A DNA stretch of 64,000 bases, taken from Pyrenopolyporus hunteri (Eukaryota > Ascomycota > Sordariomycetes > Xylariales > Hypoxylaceae). Below the pieces are notes generated by a model. The model made no database searches. It worked only from the letters and a program-made list of their open reading frames with translations, and was not told the DNA's origin. Shown here in pieces: positions 1-11,844 of the stretch. The position numbers and the translations under genes are program-made. Position 1 is the first letter of the stretch, and every line of letters begins with the position of its first letter. The stretch is taken from NCBI GenBank assembly GCA_902806595.1, contig CADCXC010000019.1, forward strand, positions 124,001 to 188,000, given 5' to 3'.

Positions 1-973
1 GTTCGCCGTCGAGAGAATGGTGGTCTGTTAAGTTATGATTATGATACACGATGTTTCTGATAATCTACCGATTTCCATCTCGTTGTTACAGTTGGGGGTA
101 AGTTGGGAGTATCATGGTCTTATAACCCCTCTCTTATGTCTGAGGAGTTAATATCAAAGGGTAGCCATAAATCCAAAGTGATATAACAATCTCATAGTTT
201 CTTCGGGCTAGGTACCTGGTGTTAAGCGATACAAATTGATCATAATGAGGGATATTTTCCAGTATCGGAAATCTGCAATCAAAATATCACTACTAACGTT
301 GCTTTATGGCGCTGTGAAAGGTGACTATCGGGTACAAGTACAAGTATGACAATAGGATAGGAACGACCTTTTGGTGAGCGGTAAAAAGTAATGATAACTT
401 CGATTAGTAGGTAGGTGATGTAGATACCTACAAGCAGGTAGTTTTATCGACGTACGCAAATATAGTCGTAGCATAGATTAATCTTGGCTTAATTCACGTC
501 TTCCGAGTGGGTAATGTACATACCTACCTACCTTAGACCTTGTAGGCCCCTATTATGATTAACTCCCCCCGTTCGGTGTGGTCCAGCTCCAGTAAAGCTT
601 TATATGTAGAATGGTGGCCGTGGATGTGACATCATTATCGAGCAAATCAACAAACGCATTTCGTATAAGTGCCCAACGTGCTTGCATAGAAACCCGAACA
701 AAACTCACCAGTGATAATTCAACGCATCTAATACCACCCATTTAGATCCACCACACGAGCTCCAGAGGAAAAAACTGTGGAACGTAGAGTGGAAGGGACC
801 GCTAGCGCAAGGAAGACCAATACTTATCAAATCAGGGTACAGCTTACCGACTAATCTGTTGGATTATAAGCCCCCCGGAGAAGTGTCCCACCCGGGGGAT
901 ACACGTCTGCAGTAGCGCGGAGCGCCAGACAAAAAAAAAATACAAGGTCTACTAGGTTAGAGAGCCCCCGAAC
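1..973. other. Intergenic region, no gene seen
   Basis: AT-rich intergenic DNA upstream of the sulfite oxidase gene. It holds short TACCTACC-type repeat blocks near 520 and an A-run near 930, just before the start codon at 974. I see no convincing coding sequence on either strand. Confidence 0.6.
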
Positions 974-2095
974 ATGCGCTTCGCCGCAGGCGAGAAGATA
1001 CACGGAGAAAAGCCCCTTAACCGGGAGCCGGAAATCTCAAAACTCACATCCACGTTCATCACGGAGGATGGCTACGACAGAAACCACTGTGCTCAGCCGG
1101 CAGCGGACCAGCTCGATGCCAGGACACATCGGGTGCGTGTAGACGGACACGTCCGGGAGCCGCTGAGCCTTTCGATAGCGAACCTGCGCTCCGATTTTCC
1201 GCAGCACGAGGTCGTGTGCGCGTTACAGTGCGCCGGAAACAGGCGGCACGACATGCGTACCGCGGTCAAGGAGGTGCAGGGGATCGACTGGTCCGACGGC
1301 GCCGTCATGAATTGCCGATGGCGCGGCCCCCTGTTGAAGGATGTCCTGGAGAAGGCGGGCATCGTTCGACCAAACGCTCAGGGGGAGGCTCACGTCGCAT
1401 TCGCCTCTTACCAAGTAGAGTGCCAAGACGATTCGTGGTACGGCGCCTCCATACCCCTGAGCCGAGCGATGGACCCGGACAAGGAGGTCGTGTTGGCTCT
1501 CGAGCGGAACGGGAAGCCGCTGAGCATTCGGCACGGCTATCCCGTGCGCGTGGTCACCCCGGGGCTCGCGGGTGCGAGGGCGGTGAAGTGGTTGGATAAA
1601 ATCACGGTACAGAAAGAGGAAAGCGGAAACTATTATATGCAACGCGACTACAAGGCGCTTCCTCCGCAAGCCGTGGATAGCGAGTCTGCGGAGAAGTACT
1701 GGGGCGTTACACCACCCGTGCAAGAAATGCCCGTGAACTCCGTCGTCGTCGGCCCACGGACAGGGGACGCGGTGAGGAGAGATGCCGATGGGAAGATTGC
1801 GTGCCACGGCTACGCGCTTCCGAGCGGCGATGGCGGGCCGGTTGTTAAAGTCGAGGTGAGCACGGACGAGGGAAGCACGTGGGGCGAGGCGGAATTCGAA
1901 CACCATGAGGACGAGGGAAAGTGGACGTGGAAGTTCTGGAGGGCCAAGGTACCCATCACGCCGGGGAAGTCGAGAGTAATATTCAGCAAGGCTACGGATG
2001 CCTCCGGGCAGACTCAGCCGGCGGTGCCGCCTTGGAATCTAAGGGGAGTCTGCTATAATGGCTATGGCGAAGCGCGAGATTTAACGATACAGTGA
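974..2095 (+). CDS. Sulfite oxidase-like molybdopterin oxidoreductase
   Basis: Single-exon 373-residue protein of the sulfite oxidase family, which uses a molybdenum cofactor to oxidise sulfite to sulfate. The N-terminal half is the Moco-binding domain. The motif LQCAGNRR carries Cys86, the expected molybdenum ligand, and the family's GYPVRVVTPG segment lies near residue 184. The C-terminal part (about 245-373) fits the Mo-co dimerisation domain, with a WNLRG segment near the end. There is no N-terminal cytochrome b5 haem domain and no evident mitochondrial presequence, so it resembles the short haem-free forms known from plants. It ends in DLTIQ, which is not a canonical peroxisomal PTS1. 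The family assignment is firm, but the true electron acceptor and compartment are not visible. Nitrate reductase is excluded because haem and FAD domains are absent. Confidence 0.93.
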   Translation: MRFAAGEKIHGEKPLNREPEISKLTSTFITEDGYDRNHCAQPAADQLDARTHRVRVDGHVREPLSLSIANLRSDFPQHEVVCALQCAGNRRHDMRTAVKEVQGIDWSDGAVMNCRWRGPLLKDVLEKAGIVRPNAQGEAHVAFASYQVECQDDSWYGASIPLSRAMDPDKEVVLALERNGKPLSIRHGYPVRVVTPGLAGARAVKWLDKITVQKEESGNYYMQRDYKALPPQAVDSESAEKYWGVTPPVQEMPVNSVVVGPRTGDAVRRDADGKIACHGYALPSGDGGPVVKVEVSTDEGSTWGEAEFEHHEDEGKWTWKFWRAKVPITPGKSRVIFSKATDASGQTQPAVPPWNLRGVCYNGYGEARDLTIQ

Positions 2096-2823
2096 AGGAA
2101 ACACTACATAGGGTCATGAACGACTCTCACCGATATGATATCGGGACGAATCTTCGTCGGACCGTTTTGGATCGGCCTAGGTACCCATATGGCTTTTGAA
2201 TATTCTGGGATATAATATTATACAGTGCAACTACTTATATAATAATCTATATAGGGGGAAAGCAGCGTTGAGCGAATATCGTACGTGTGTGAAGGTTGGT
2301 AGATATTTAAATTCGGGAGGGACGTTCGCCTAGCTACCTACCTACCTATATATCTACCTAGGTATTATATATAGTTCTGTTCAAGCATTTACGTTCTACT
2401 TACCTGTTCCTTACATTATAAATATATCCGTGCTAACCCTACAGTAAACTTTGGACTTTAATATGGTGGTTTTGTGATTAGGTAGTTAGGTACCTAGGTA
2501 GGCATGTATCATCATATAACACTGTGAATAAGGGGTAGCTCTGAATAGCGTAAGTTTTTTGTCATTGAAACTCTGAACTCATGGGATAAGTAGCTATCTA
2601 AAGGAGCCAAATAGAGGCAGACAACGCATACCTAGTAGCTAAACCAATAATCCTGGGACTAAGACGCAACTAATATCTCCTTATGTATGGACCTTATTAT
2701 TTTAGATCACCGTTCTAGTTAGAATTACTTAAAGCATTGCATTGGTATTTGGGTTATTTGATGCCATGACTGGTTCCATCGCCACTGCGAGACCAAAATG
2801 TATAGCTACCTGGTAATTTACCT
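2096..2823. other. Intergenic, with TACCTAGGTA palindrome blocks
   Basis: Region between the convergent sulfite oxidase and RNase H genes. It carries palindromic repeat blocks near 2334-2365 and 2489-2502 (AGGTACCTAGGTAGG type). No gene was seen. Confidence 0.6.
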
Positions 2824-3694
2824 CTAGAAACCAAGCGTGTCCACCCACGAAGGGGACACCTCGCCTTCTGAAGCAGCCTCCTTCGCAGCTGCATCTGCGA
2901 TCCCGTTCCAACCCCTCGGGATTCTCCAGAATTGGATAGAGAGACCTCTATCCTTCCACTTTTCAACTTCGCCCAGAAGCATTTCCCACAGGTCCCTGTT
3001 CTTGACGTCCATCTTCGCACTGGTCTTCCAATCGTGCTTAACCCATGCCCTCACCCACTTTGTACATCCTTTGGCGACATATTCCGAGTCGGTGGCAATG
3101 ACCATGGTCTTAAAGCCTTCTCCAGGCCAGTGTCGGAAACGCAGAGCGGCAATAACAGCACGAAGCTCTGCCCGGTTGCTGCTCTGGATGCCCTCGTCGC
3201 CGAAAGGCCCCTCACTCTCTAGGCGACCAGACACAATCGCCGGCCAACCCGTTAGCTCTAGTCCGTAAACGAAGGCCCAGCCAGCTTTGGGATCCGATTG
3301 GCCATTGTTCAAGCATGCACCGTCAGTAAAAACAAGGAATGTCCTGGGATCATTACGGTGGACGAATCTAACAGTGAACGAGGCATGAAGGATTAGTCGA
3401 CTCGGCCTAGGAGATGGGGAGTTGTATGGAGGTCAGACTACGCATCATCCTCCGCCATCCTTACCTGATTATATCTCCATAAGTTAGCTGACCACGAAAC
3501 AGTTCTGGTGGGGTTATTGAACTTGTCGGAGGTGTGAACACGGTAGGGATGACCTGGCCGTTGCCTCTCCTCATCGCCAGTCCAGGAAGGCTGGGGGAAC
3601 CCCGTGCAGTCGGACGGATATCTTCATCATCACTGCTAGATGGGCTGAGGTGCATTAAGCCCTCAGCGACGTACTCATACCATCCGAAACGCAT
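2824..3694 (-). CDS. RNase H (type 1 fold)
   Basis: Two-exon gene: exon 1 is 3694-3465, exon 2 is 3406-2824, and the 58-bp intron has a GTAAGG donor and a CCTAG acceptor. The product is 270 residues. Residues about 98-258 form an RNase H domain that cleaves RNA in RNA/DNA hybrids. All four carboxylates can be placed: Asp105 in FTDGACLNNG, Glu157 in SSNRAEL, Asp183 in IATDSEY and Asp248 in GIADAAAKEA. The intron must be removed to keep the first catalytic Asp; an ORF call starting at the TTG at 3312 loses it. The first 77 residues are Ser/Pro/acidic rich and show no hybrid-binding domain of the usual RNase H1 type. No reverse transcriptase lies next to it, so it is a free-standing gene rather than a retrotransposon piece. 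Whether it is the housekeeping RNase H1 or a paralogue is open. Confidence 0.88.
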
Positions 3695-4570
3695 TCTAGC
3701 GACGGTTATGCGGCGGTTATGCGGCGGTCACGTAGAAGATGGGTGAAGAAGAGAAGAGTTGGAGGTTTATTTTGGAGGAGAAGGGGCCGAATTTATCTGG
3801 GAGAAGGTAGTAGAAGGGTCCCACCTGTGCACGTACCTTCATACTTCGTATAGGTGCCTGAATAGGTATATAGTGGAACTTGCATGAGAAAGCACGCGAA
3901 GGTACCTAATTATAACAACTACCTACACCTATATTGGTGGGAAGGTAGGTACCCACCTACTTTGGGACGCGTATATATATGTGGAAAGTTCATTTCTTAG
4001 AATTTTTTAAAACATGGTATCCACGTATGTATATGTACCGCCTACCTACCTAGGTAGGGTATAGGGAGGAGATCCACTGGGCATTCCAGCTACAATAGGT
4101 CTCCAATGCTATATTACCCGATAGGTACTTAATATAGGTACCTAGGCAGGAAGGCGGGCGTCTTAATATGGTGGTGGGTATCATCTTGAGACGCCGTGGT
4201 GACGCTATTGTTAGTACCGAGAAGACCAAGCCGCTTTGTTATATTAAATCAAAGAGTCTATTAAGAGAACAGGGATGGGCTGTCATAACACCTTGTTCTT
4301 GGTCGTAATCTACCTTAGGTATTATTGATCAGTACCTAGGTAGCTTTAGAACTAGAAATCCGCGTAGTCTAAGAGCCTCAACTAGGGTGCAGAGCAGAGA
4401 CAAAGGGGCTATGAAGGAACCGCGATACCTGGGCGCGATACACGACCGCCTAAACTCCGTTATTTCAAAGACCGGGGGATTGTTCGATAGGTGAAAGACT
4501 AATAGGTCTAGTAACACGTGGCAAATGTAGAAGAAGGGAACTTTTAAAGCATACTGGTGAGACGTTCGAC
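3695..4570. other. Intergenic, upstream of RNase H and the CaaX ORF
   Basis: Divergent promoter region between RNase H (-) and the small CaaX ORF (+). It contains TACCTACCTAGGTAGG-type blocks at about 4041-4059 and 4136-4146. No gene was seen. Confidence 0.5.
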
Positions 4571-4577
4571 TATAAAA
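4571..4577 (+). promoter_or_regulatory. TATA box candidate for the small CaaX ORF
   Basis: A perfect TATAAAA sits about 150 bp before the ATG at 4726. The sequence between is rich in CAA/AAC repeats with almost no G, a leader style typical of highly expressed fungal genes. This supports real transcription of the small ORF. Confidence 0.45.
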
Positions 4578-4725
4578 TCATCGAAGCCCCGGAATTCCCC
4601 CGCTAACTCGACTGAGGCAACAACTTAATAACAACTGAACAACAATTTACCTATCGATTTGATACAGACACCGTTAATAACCAAAACCAAATTAAAACAA
4701 AATAGCTCAAACAACTCAACTGAAG

Positions 4726-4860
4726 ATGGCCAATATGAACCGAAACACCGCTGCCAAGAAGCCCGCAACTCACAACAAGGGCCTGTTTGACTTCAGCGAT
4801 ACCGATGACGGTCTCCACGCGGGCGATGGTGCTGGATCGGCTACGTGCTCAGTTATGTAG
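4726..4860 (+). CDS. Small 44-residue protein ending in a CaaX box (CSVM)
   Basis: ATG to TAG ORF of 44 residues, too short for most gene callers. The N-terminal half is basic (AAKKPATHNK) and the middle is acidic (FDFSDTDDG). The protein ends in Cys-Ser-Val-Met, which fits a farnesylation CaaX signal (Met at X favours farnesyltransferase). It starts in a good context (AAGATGGCC), follows a long CA-rich leader, and has a TATAAAA box upstream. Ascomycete a-factor-type pheromone precursors are short and also end in CaaX, usually CVxM. This one is longer, has Ser at the second position and lacks an aromatic residue before the Cys, so that identity is only a possibility. Other options are a membrane-anchored small regulator or a chance ORF. 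I do not recognise the family. Confidence 0.5.
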   Translation: MANMNRNTAAKKPATHNKGLFDFSDTDDGLHAGDGAGSATCSVM

Positions 4861-5450
4861 GACTGCTGGTCTACTGTCGACTGATGATTACGAGGATATG
4901 AATCGTGTTTACAAGGTCAAACTACTAGGAATGATCCGGGGGGGTAGGGCGTTAGGGGTTGTTCTTTCATCAAGTCTGGAGAGTTGCTTAGGTTACGCTA
5001 TACGAGCCGTTCGTTATTTTCGTTAAACTACCTACCTACCTCTTATATTCTAATAGATATTCTTGTACCGTCATATATATTGCCATTACTGGAGTTTAGT
5101 CAGAGATGTCTATAATAGCGTCGAATGGGGCCGGCTGGTTGTCGGAGAACTGCGCGGTCAGGTGACAGGGACCAACAAAAAGGCGGCTGCGCGTCCTCCG
5201 AAGAGAGCCAGGTACTTACGTGTAGGTAATATTATACCATGCCCCTGAGATCGAATAGTTATACCATTGTAGGGAAGCTTGAAAAAACCTTGGCGGTGTA
5301 GATTCAAAGTAACCTTTGAAGATGTAATGAAGAACGCCCATCGTACGTCGGTCAGGCATATTACCTACCTACTTAGCAAGGCTTGGGTCTCAAGGGAAGC
5401 CCAAGCTTTGGGCGGCGACCGGCTCTCATGCACATTACATATAACATCGA

Positions 5451-5497
5451 GTAGGTAGGTATGTATGTGTGTATGTGTATGTATGTATGTATGTATA
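5451..5497. repeat. (GTAT)n / (TGTG) microsatellite
   Basis: Imperfect run of GTAG, GTAT and GTGT tetramers. The ORFs on the opposite strand that read as HTYIHT-like repeats are artefacts of this tract. Confidence 0.85.
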
Positions 5498-6217
5498 GTG
5501 AACCACCTGGATCCGGGTGTGAGGCTGCAAAATGCTGGATGTGGCAATGTTGCACGGGCCTACGGTTACATCGTTAGGTACGCAGTATGCAGCAGCGTCT
5601 GTCTGGTTGCGTGCTCTGAACCATAGATGAATGCTAATAAGGGTCCAATTCTGCGGAGACTCTGACGCTGTTGATCCTGCTGTATCTTTGCTGTCGTGGT
5701 TCGATGCGATGGTAGGGATTTGGTTCGATGTTGTGTGGAAGGCGAATGAACGTGTTACCGAAATATATAACACTGCAAACGCGGGTTTTGTCCTTTTTTT
5801 TTTTTTTTTTTTTCCCTTTTCCCAAGTCGGAACAGCAGCCCCTAGGCACGTAGGTGAAAAGAGAATGGCATTGTCCTTTGCCCGGCGGCGTCTGAGACTT
5901 GCTCTCAATCATTCTTTCAACCAAAGATACACCGACGGCCGTCTAGCGTGGCACCGCATGAATTGTGCAGATTTATGAGGTCTGATGACCGCATTCTGCA
6001 GAAAGGCGATTGTCATGATTGACAGGGACCGGAGCAACAGTTGTCGCCGGCGCGGGAAAGTCGGTCAAGAGAGGGGATATATCCTATATACGTTCCATAC
6101 CTACCTACCTCCCTATGTGTGTATTCCTACCTACCAGATAAGGTGTGTAAAAGATGTAGAGGATTAACGGGATATGAATAAACGGAGTGCGGGATTATGA
6201 CTTCAATGTTTCTGTCC

Positions 6218-6342
6218 ACCTACCGGTACCTGCCTAGGTACCTTTATAGACCAATCTTTTTGTAAGCTTATCTAGGTACCTACTAAGTACCTACCTATAT
6301 ATCTAGGTACCTAGGTAGGCACCTAGGGCACCTAGGCATTGA
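6218..6342. repeat. Cluster of TACCTAGGTA-type palindromes
   Basis: A dense run of GGTACC, CCTAGG and TACCTACC blocks, several forming perfect palindromes around CCTAGG (for example near 6304-6320). This is one of the richest clusters of a motif spread over the intergenic DNA of the window. Confidence 0.75.
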
Positions 6343-8749
6343 AAAACAACTATAGAGGTAATCTTGATCCCTGGGAAACCGCATCGCGTCGGCAATGCAT
6401 TCTGCATAATACAATACAAAATATACGCGTTCCGTACCTACATGTACCTAACCTTTAGGTTTTGACTTCCTTGGGCACGTACGCAAGTCCCCTTGAGAGT
6501 ACCGAAAGACGTGTATATGGAACCTTCGGTGCAATGATAAGGTAACAATTACCCACATACATGCACATCCATGATCTGGATGCGCTGGCAAAGCCTAGAA
6601 TAACAGGGGTCATCTGCAAACTATTTATCTAATCCCTGCAGGCATCAAGTCCCGCGAGTGGTTTGCCGATGATAAAAGTGCGGAGGTGATGATTTTCCTC
6701 TTCTCCTCTTTCCTCTTTCCTCGTTACTTTTATTTTATTTCTTTCTCTCTCTTTTTCCCAATAGGTACTTCCCTCCTCTTTACTCTTACTATGAATAAGT
6801 ACCTAACTACGTCTACGTTGGAGAAGCTTCCCTAATAGGGGGGATTAAATACAGCGGGTGAATCCAAATGGCGTTATCGAAGCCATACCTGTAGGTAGAT
6901 ACCTATTAGATTAAATCTATATATTGCGTCTTTACAAGGGTCGTCCTGCAGATTTGCGTACCTGGGTTAACCTACCTAACCTAACGTAAAGGACGCACTC
7001 GTACTATACCTACCTACATGTATAGTAGTATACACCAAGTTTAATAGGTACGTGTACGCCTTGGCAGGTGTATACATAAGTCTCTGGCTCGCAGCTGGCC
7101 TGAAGCTTAGGGCAAGGGGGGGGGGGGCCGCCAGTTTCCATCCTATCCTACCTGTTCCTGTCGCTCGTTCCTGTCCAATCGATCGATATTGTACCGAATT
7201 AGGCGAATGCCCTTTTCTTTTTCCGAAAAATCTCCCATCTCAACCCTGGAAGTCCGATACGTACGGGTGATACGTACTAGCTGTTTGATCCCGTCTCGAG
7301 TGCCCTTATTAAGCGGAGGTATGTATCTAGGCGGGTACCTTTTTACAGCGTCTCCTTTCGTTCCCCTTCTCGTGATATGCGAGTACCCAAGTTGCGGGCC
7401 ATCGTCTGTACTGGCAAACTTTCACAACTCTCCCATCCCACTCTGGTTGCAGATGAGTTAGGCGGACAGACGGCAATGGCCCGTCGATGGCCCCGTTGGT
7501 GTGTTATCGATGTGTTATCGATGTGTTATGAATGTGCTATTGATGTTGCTTCTGCGACTGCATGACGGCATAGGTTAATGCATGCTGCAAGGTCGGAAAC
7601 CCCATCGTCCACAGACGGCAAGTCTCCAGGAAAACAGAGCGCGGGAGCGACTCTACCGCTCCGCAGAGTCGTACATGCGCCGGCAAACATTTTATTTACA
7701 TGTACGTACTTATATCGTACCTACTTATATACGATATGCATATTTGATTTATCATAGAGCAGGAGTATCTGTTAGTTGAAGAAGAGGAGGGGGGTTTGGT
7801 GGCGCTGACTGTATCCAGCATATCGCCTCTAACATAACATAGCGCCGACCAACGCTCCGGATGTTAGCGGCCGGCACTGACAACTCTGGCATTGTTGATT
7901 CGCTCGGGTTCCTGGGGGGCTGCTCGGGAGACTTTTAGCATTCTTCGACAAGCGCCGCTATGGTTTGTGATTCATGCCGCGGATCTTTTATGTCCATGCC
8001 TTTTCATTCCCCTCCCCCCCACGAAAAAAATAGGCGTTTGAATCGCACAAGCCTATGGTAATACTCCATCAACCTATCTCATCTGGGGTCGTCATCGTTG
8101 ACGTTTATCGGCTCCCATCGATTCCACCAAGCTTTTCGTCAAAGCTTGTTCAATCAATATATAGGTAGTTTCCCACACATTATGCAAGACGCGGAAAAAG
8201 CAAAATGGTTTCTTGATTGATGAAGAATAACCACCCTGTAATATTAATGAGTAAATGACTCGCCACATACCAAGCTAGGTATATATGCCACTCTTCCTTA
8301 GGTGTGTAGGTGGCCTGAAGGGTTTAAAGGAGTTAGGGACATATATGTACGCCTCCTGTTCATTGCCTTCATGTTCCCTTACTATGTAGAATATCGACAT
8401 CATGATCACCTCCGTCATTTTTTTTCTTCTCCATCTCCACTTTATCTTTCTTAAGCTTGTCCCGGCTTTGGATAAGTACCCAAGCTACCAGGCATGCAAT
8501 CACCCTCACTAACCGTTTGTGGTAGGCGTTGATTCAGAGCCCCTTGTCCGTCTTGGCTTAAGTACTCGGTACGTACATGGATAGTTGCGGTCAAGCGACA
8601 AACGAGAATTTAAGTCCAGATCCAACGACTCAGTCAGATTCTATTATTGAACGGGCAACCTTAAGTCTATCATGTATATCATAGGTATTATAAGCTCCGT
8701 CATCACCATCAATCGTTTGGGACGGCACGCCGGCTCTTTGATAGGAAAT

Positions 8750-8776
8750 AAAAAGGAAAAAGGAAAAAGGAAAAAG
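8750..8776. repeat. (AAAAAGG)n minisatellite
   Basis: Three full and one partial copy of the heptamer AAAAAGG, followed by more purine-rich sequence. Confidence 0.8.
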
Positions 8777-9933
8777 AAGAGAGAAGAAAAAGAGGACGAA
8801 AATAAGGACTTACTCAAGCACCTACATTACGCATGCCCTTAAACTTGCATACATACCTACCTACCTACCTAACTTAGGTAACTTACAGCCCCGTCTGCGT
8901 GTTCTGTGTTCGGTATTCCCTTGACACGGTGACCCGCAAGGTACCTGACGTGACACTTCACAGAGGGGGCCGACGCTTCTGAGATGCGGATAGCCGCGTA
9001 CTTGGCAAGCGCAAGCCGTGGATTCGACCAGGATAGTTAGAGGGAAAAAAAAGAAGAAAGAAAAGCAAAAAAGTGTACTACAAGGGGGTGGATGCATGGA
9101 TGTCTTAGCGGAGCACATATGTAGGTACCTACCTACATAGGTACCTAGGTACACTACTACCTGGACGTGTATGCATGTACCTGCTCACACCTTGTCCTGG
9201 GGGCGCACACAACTCATAAGCTCCCGCCCCCGATTTCCACACCCCTTCTTTCGCGAAGCTCTTGAAGCAAATCTGAACAATCCGGACCCTTGTTGATCAG
9301 AGCTGGGCTCGCATACAGCCCCCAGCTCAACCCGGCCAAGGTCCCAAGGGGGGGTCAACCGAGCCAAAATAGTTCGAGGAAGGTCTAGTGCGAAAAAAAG
9401 AGGCACCACAAAGCTGTGCATTGCGCGCTTGTGTCCCTGTCGTGTGTGGGTTTGTTGTGTGAGGTGTGAGATTGTGTTTCCGTGCACTTGTCAGGTCGAC
9501 TGAAAATCTCCATGCTTTTGGCTCCTGCGCTACTTTGATTTACCCGTCCGTCTCAACCTTACAACTCCGCTACCTATCCTACCAAAAAAAAAGAAGAGGA
9601 AGAGGAAAAGGAAAAGGAAAAAAAAGAGAAGAACAGAAAAAGCAGAAGAGGAAAAAAAGATAATAATATTAATACGTTTAGTGTCGACGTCGTCATCTGC
9701 CACTCCCTTTCACACCTTTCCTCCCCTCTTGTTGGCTTCTGTTTTATGCATTCTTATGAGAGAGAAAAGCGTGTGTCAAGTTCGAGGATTTACGACGGCG
9801 GCAACGGCACCGGGGAAACAGAAGAGAGATCTCATAAACCATCACATTACCCATTATCCTTCCTTCTCTCTTCCCCCCCTTTCCTCCCCTTTCGTGACGG
9901 GGAATACCCGAGGTGCTCTGGTGCCCGGTGCCC

Positions 9934-9969
9934 GGTGCTGATGCTGGTGCTGATGCTGGTGCTGATGCT
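9934..9969. repeat. 12-bp tandem repeat GGTGCTGATGCT x3
   Basis: Three identical 12-bp units in the leader/promoter region of the Rxt3 gene, about 120 bp before its ATG. No frame through them looks like part of a real protein. Confidence 0.85.
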
Positions 9970-10088
9970 ACCGGTTTCTTAGCTCGCTCACCCACCCTAC
10001 CTTAGACTTGCCCATCCTGCTGCATCATTCCCATACCCTGCCTACCTAGGCACTAGGTGGGTAAAAAGAAAGAAGCCTCCGAACGGCC

Positions 10089-11298
10089 ATGGATTCGAGA
10101 CAGCCGCAACCACAACTCCCCTTTGCTCGCAACGCTGCGTCACCACCAGCCTACGGTCGATCGCCTTTCCCACCCGCCTCGAGCTCGACCGCCCCAATAA
10201 CGACGACTTCGTCATCTTTCCACCCGTCGAATCCTGCGCCTGCGGGTCCTGCCGTGTATAACGAACACCAGCGACGCCCATCCGACACGGGTCCCTTCTA
10301 CTCGCAGTCAAGACCTCCGGCCTATGCGCCGGAGCCAGCGTCGCACCCCCCGCCCACCCATTCGCGACACCAAAGCTCGTCGTCTATCAGCGGCCCTCTA
10401 ACACGGAATATGCCTCCTCCCTCATCCCCCCAGCATGCTGCTCAACAACCGCCTCCGCCAGCTTCTCACCCTTCGCATCAGATGGGCCATTACAATAATC
10501 CCCCTGCGCCCAGGGCTCCGCCTGTGAATCTCGGCCCCCCGAATGCTTTTCCTTCCACCCGAGAGCTTCCAGCGCTCAACTCAATACCTCGAACTGGGAG
10601 CACAGGGGGGAGCATGTCGATATCGTCGATGCTCGGGGGCCCGCCCTCCGCTCCCCGGGAGCCTGCTCCGGGCCACCCTTCTTCCTTCCAAACCCCCGTT
10701 ACCACTTCTGCTGTCTCGGGACCTGCATACGCTGCACCTGTCCATGCATCTCCCAGGATGCAGCCTGCGAGTGACTATGGTGCTTATAATAGGAGGCCCC
10801 AAACGCCTGACCAAGGTAGACCGTTTGATGCGAGGGATCATAGGGGTAGCGCAGCTGGATCGCCCCCGCAGGGCGTGTATGGGACACCCGAGTTATCTCG
10901 ATACAGCACCCCGCAAGCCTACCCGCCTCGTGGACCACCAATGCCGCAGGCCGAGGAAAGAAGGGAACAACCAGGACGAATACCTGCGGCTAACTTGCCT
11001 CCTAGGCCGAGTAGTCAGCCGAGGTCTTATCATGGTATACCCCCTAGGCCCGTAGAGGCCGGAAGAGGCCCACCGCCCGGAGAACCTATTTATGGCAGAC
11101 GAGAAGAGGCGCGACCCACAGGCCCGGTAGAATATAACGTAGAACGACAACCCCGGGCCCTGACTTACGACGAGCAACGTCGCTTCGTCTCGGATCGAGA
11201 AATGAGGGAACGGGAAGCGGACTTCCGGGAAAGGGAGCGAAGAGAGAGGGAGAGAATACACTACGAAGAGCAACGCGCGATGATGAACGATAGAGAGC

Positions 11299-11330
<32 letters not shown>

Positions 11331-11813
11331 CGGGAAATAGAGAGGGAGCGAGAAAGAGAAAGGGAGAGGGATAGGGAAATGGAGATGCGGGAGAGGGCTA
11401 GAAGAGAAAGAACCGCATCCGATCCGAGTCGTCCGCACGGCCAGCATCCTGCTGAACTTGGCCCTCAGGTCCTTCCGCGGCAGCCGCCTTATGGAAGACC
11501 TGACGCCCGAGATCAGGGAGCCTGGCAGCGACCTGGCTATGACCAGCCTCCGCCGCCTAGAGATGCATATAGCCAGCCGTACCCGGGCCCACGGCCAAAC
11601 GAATTTCCTTCCACGACGGCCCCCCAATATGGAGGACATCCTGCTTACGCTCAGCCTCCGGCCCCTGAACGCTTCCCGGCAACTGGTCCGCCTCCTCCTC
11701 ACGTGATACCCGCCGGTCAACCGGGCCCACAGCCTACGCACCCCTTCGAGTCGCCTGATAGACACCGATTCGTACAGGCACATCCTCAACAGCAACAACA
11801 GCAGCAACAACAA

Positions 11814-11844
<31 letters not shown>

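Larger units (their letters stand above)
4861..10088. other. Long intergenic region, no recognisable gene
   Basis: About 5.2 kb with only short or low-complexity ORFs. It holds a (GTAT)n tract near 5451-5497, a 20-nt T-run near 5796-5815, many TACCTAGGTA palindromes, purine-rich runs at 8750-8790 and 9583-9660, and a pyrimidine-rich stretch before 10089 that probably belongs to the promoter and leader of the Rxt3 gene. No ORF here has a domain I can name. Confidence 0.5.

Noticed and set aside
1223..1906. 227-residue ORF on the minus strand
   Set aside because: Antisense to the sulfite oxidase coding sequence, with no domain.
5435..5908. 157-residue minus-strand ORF
   Set aside because: It contains the translated T-run as poly-Lys and the GTAT microsatellite as Tyr/Thr/His repeats. 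No conserved sequence.
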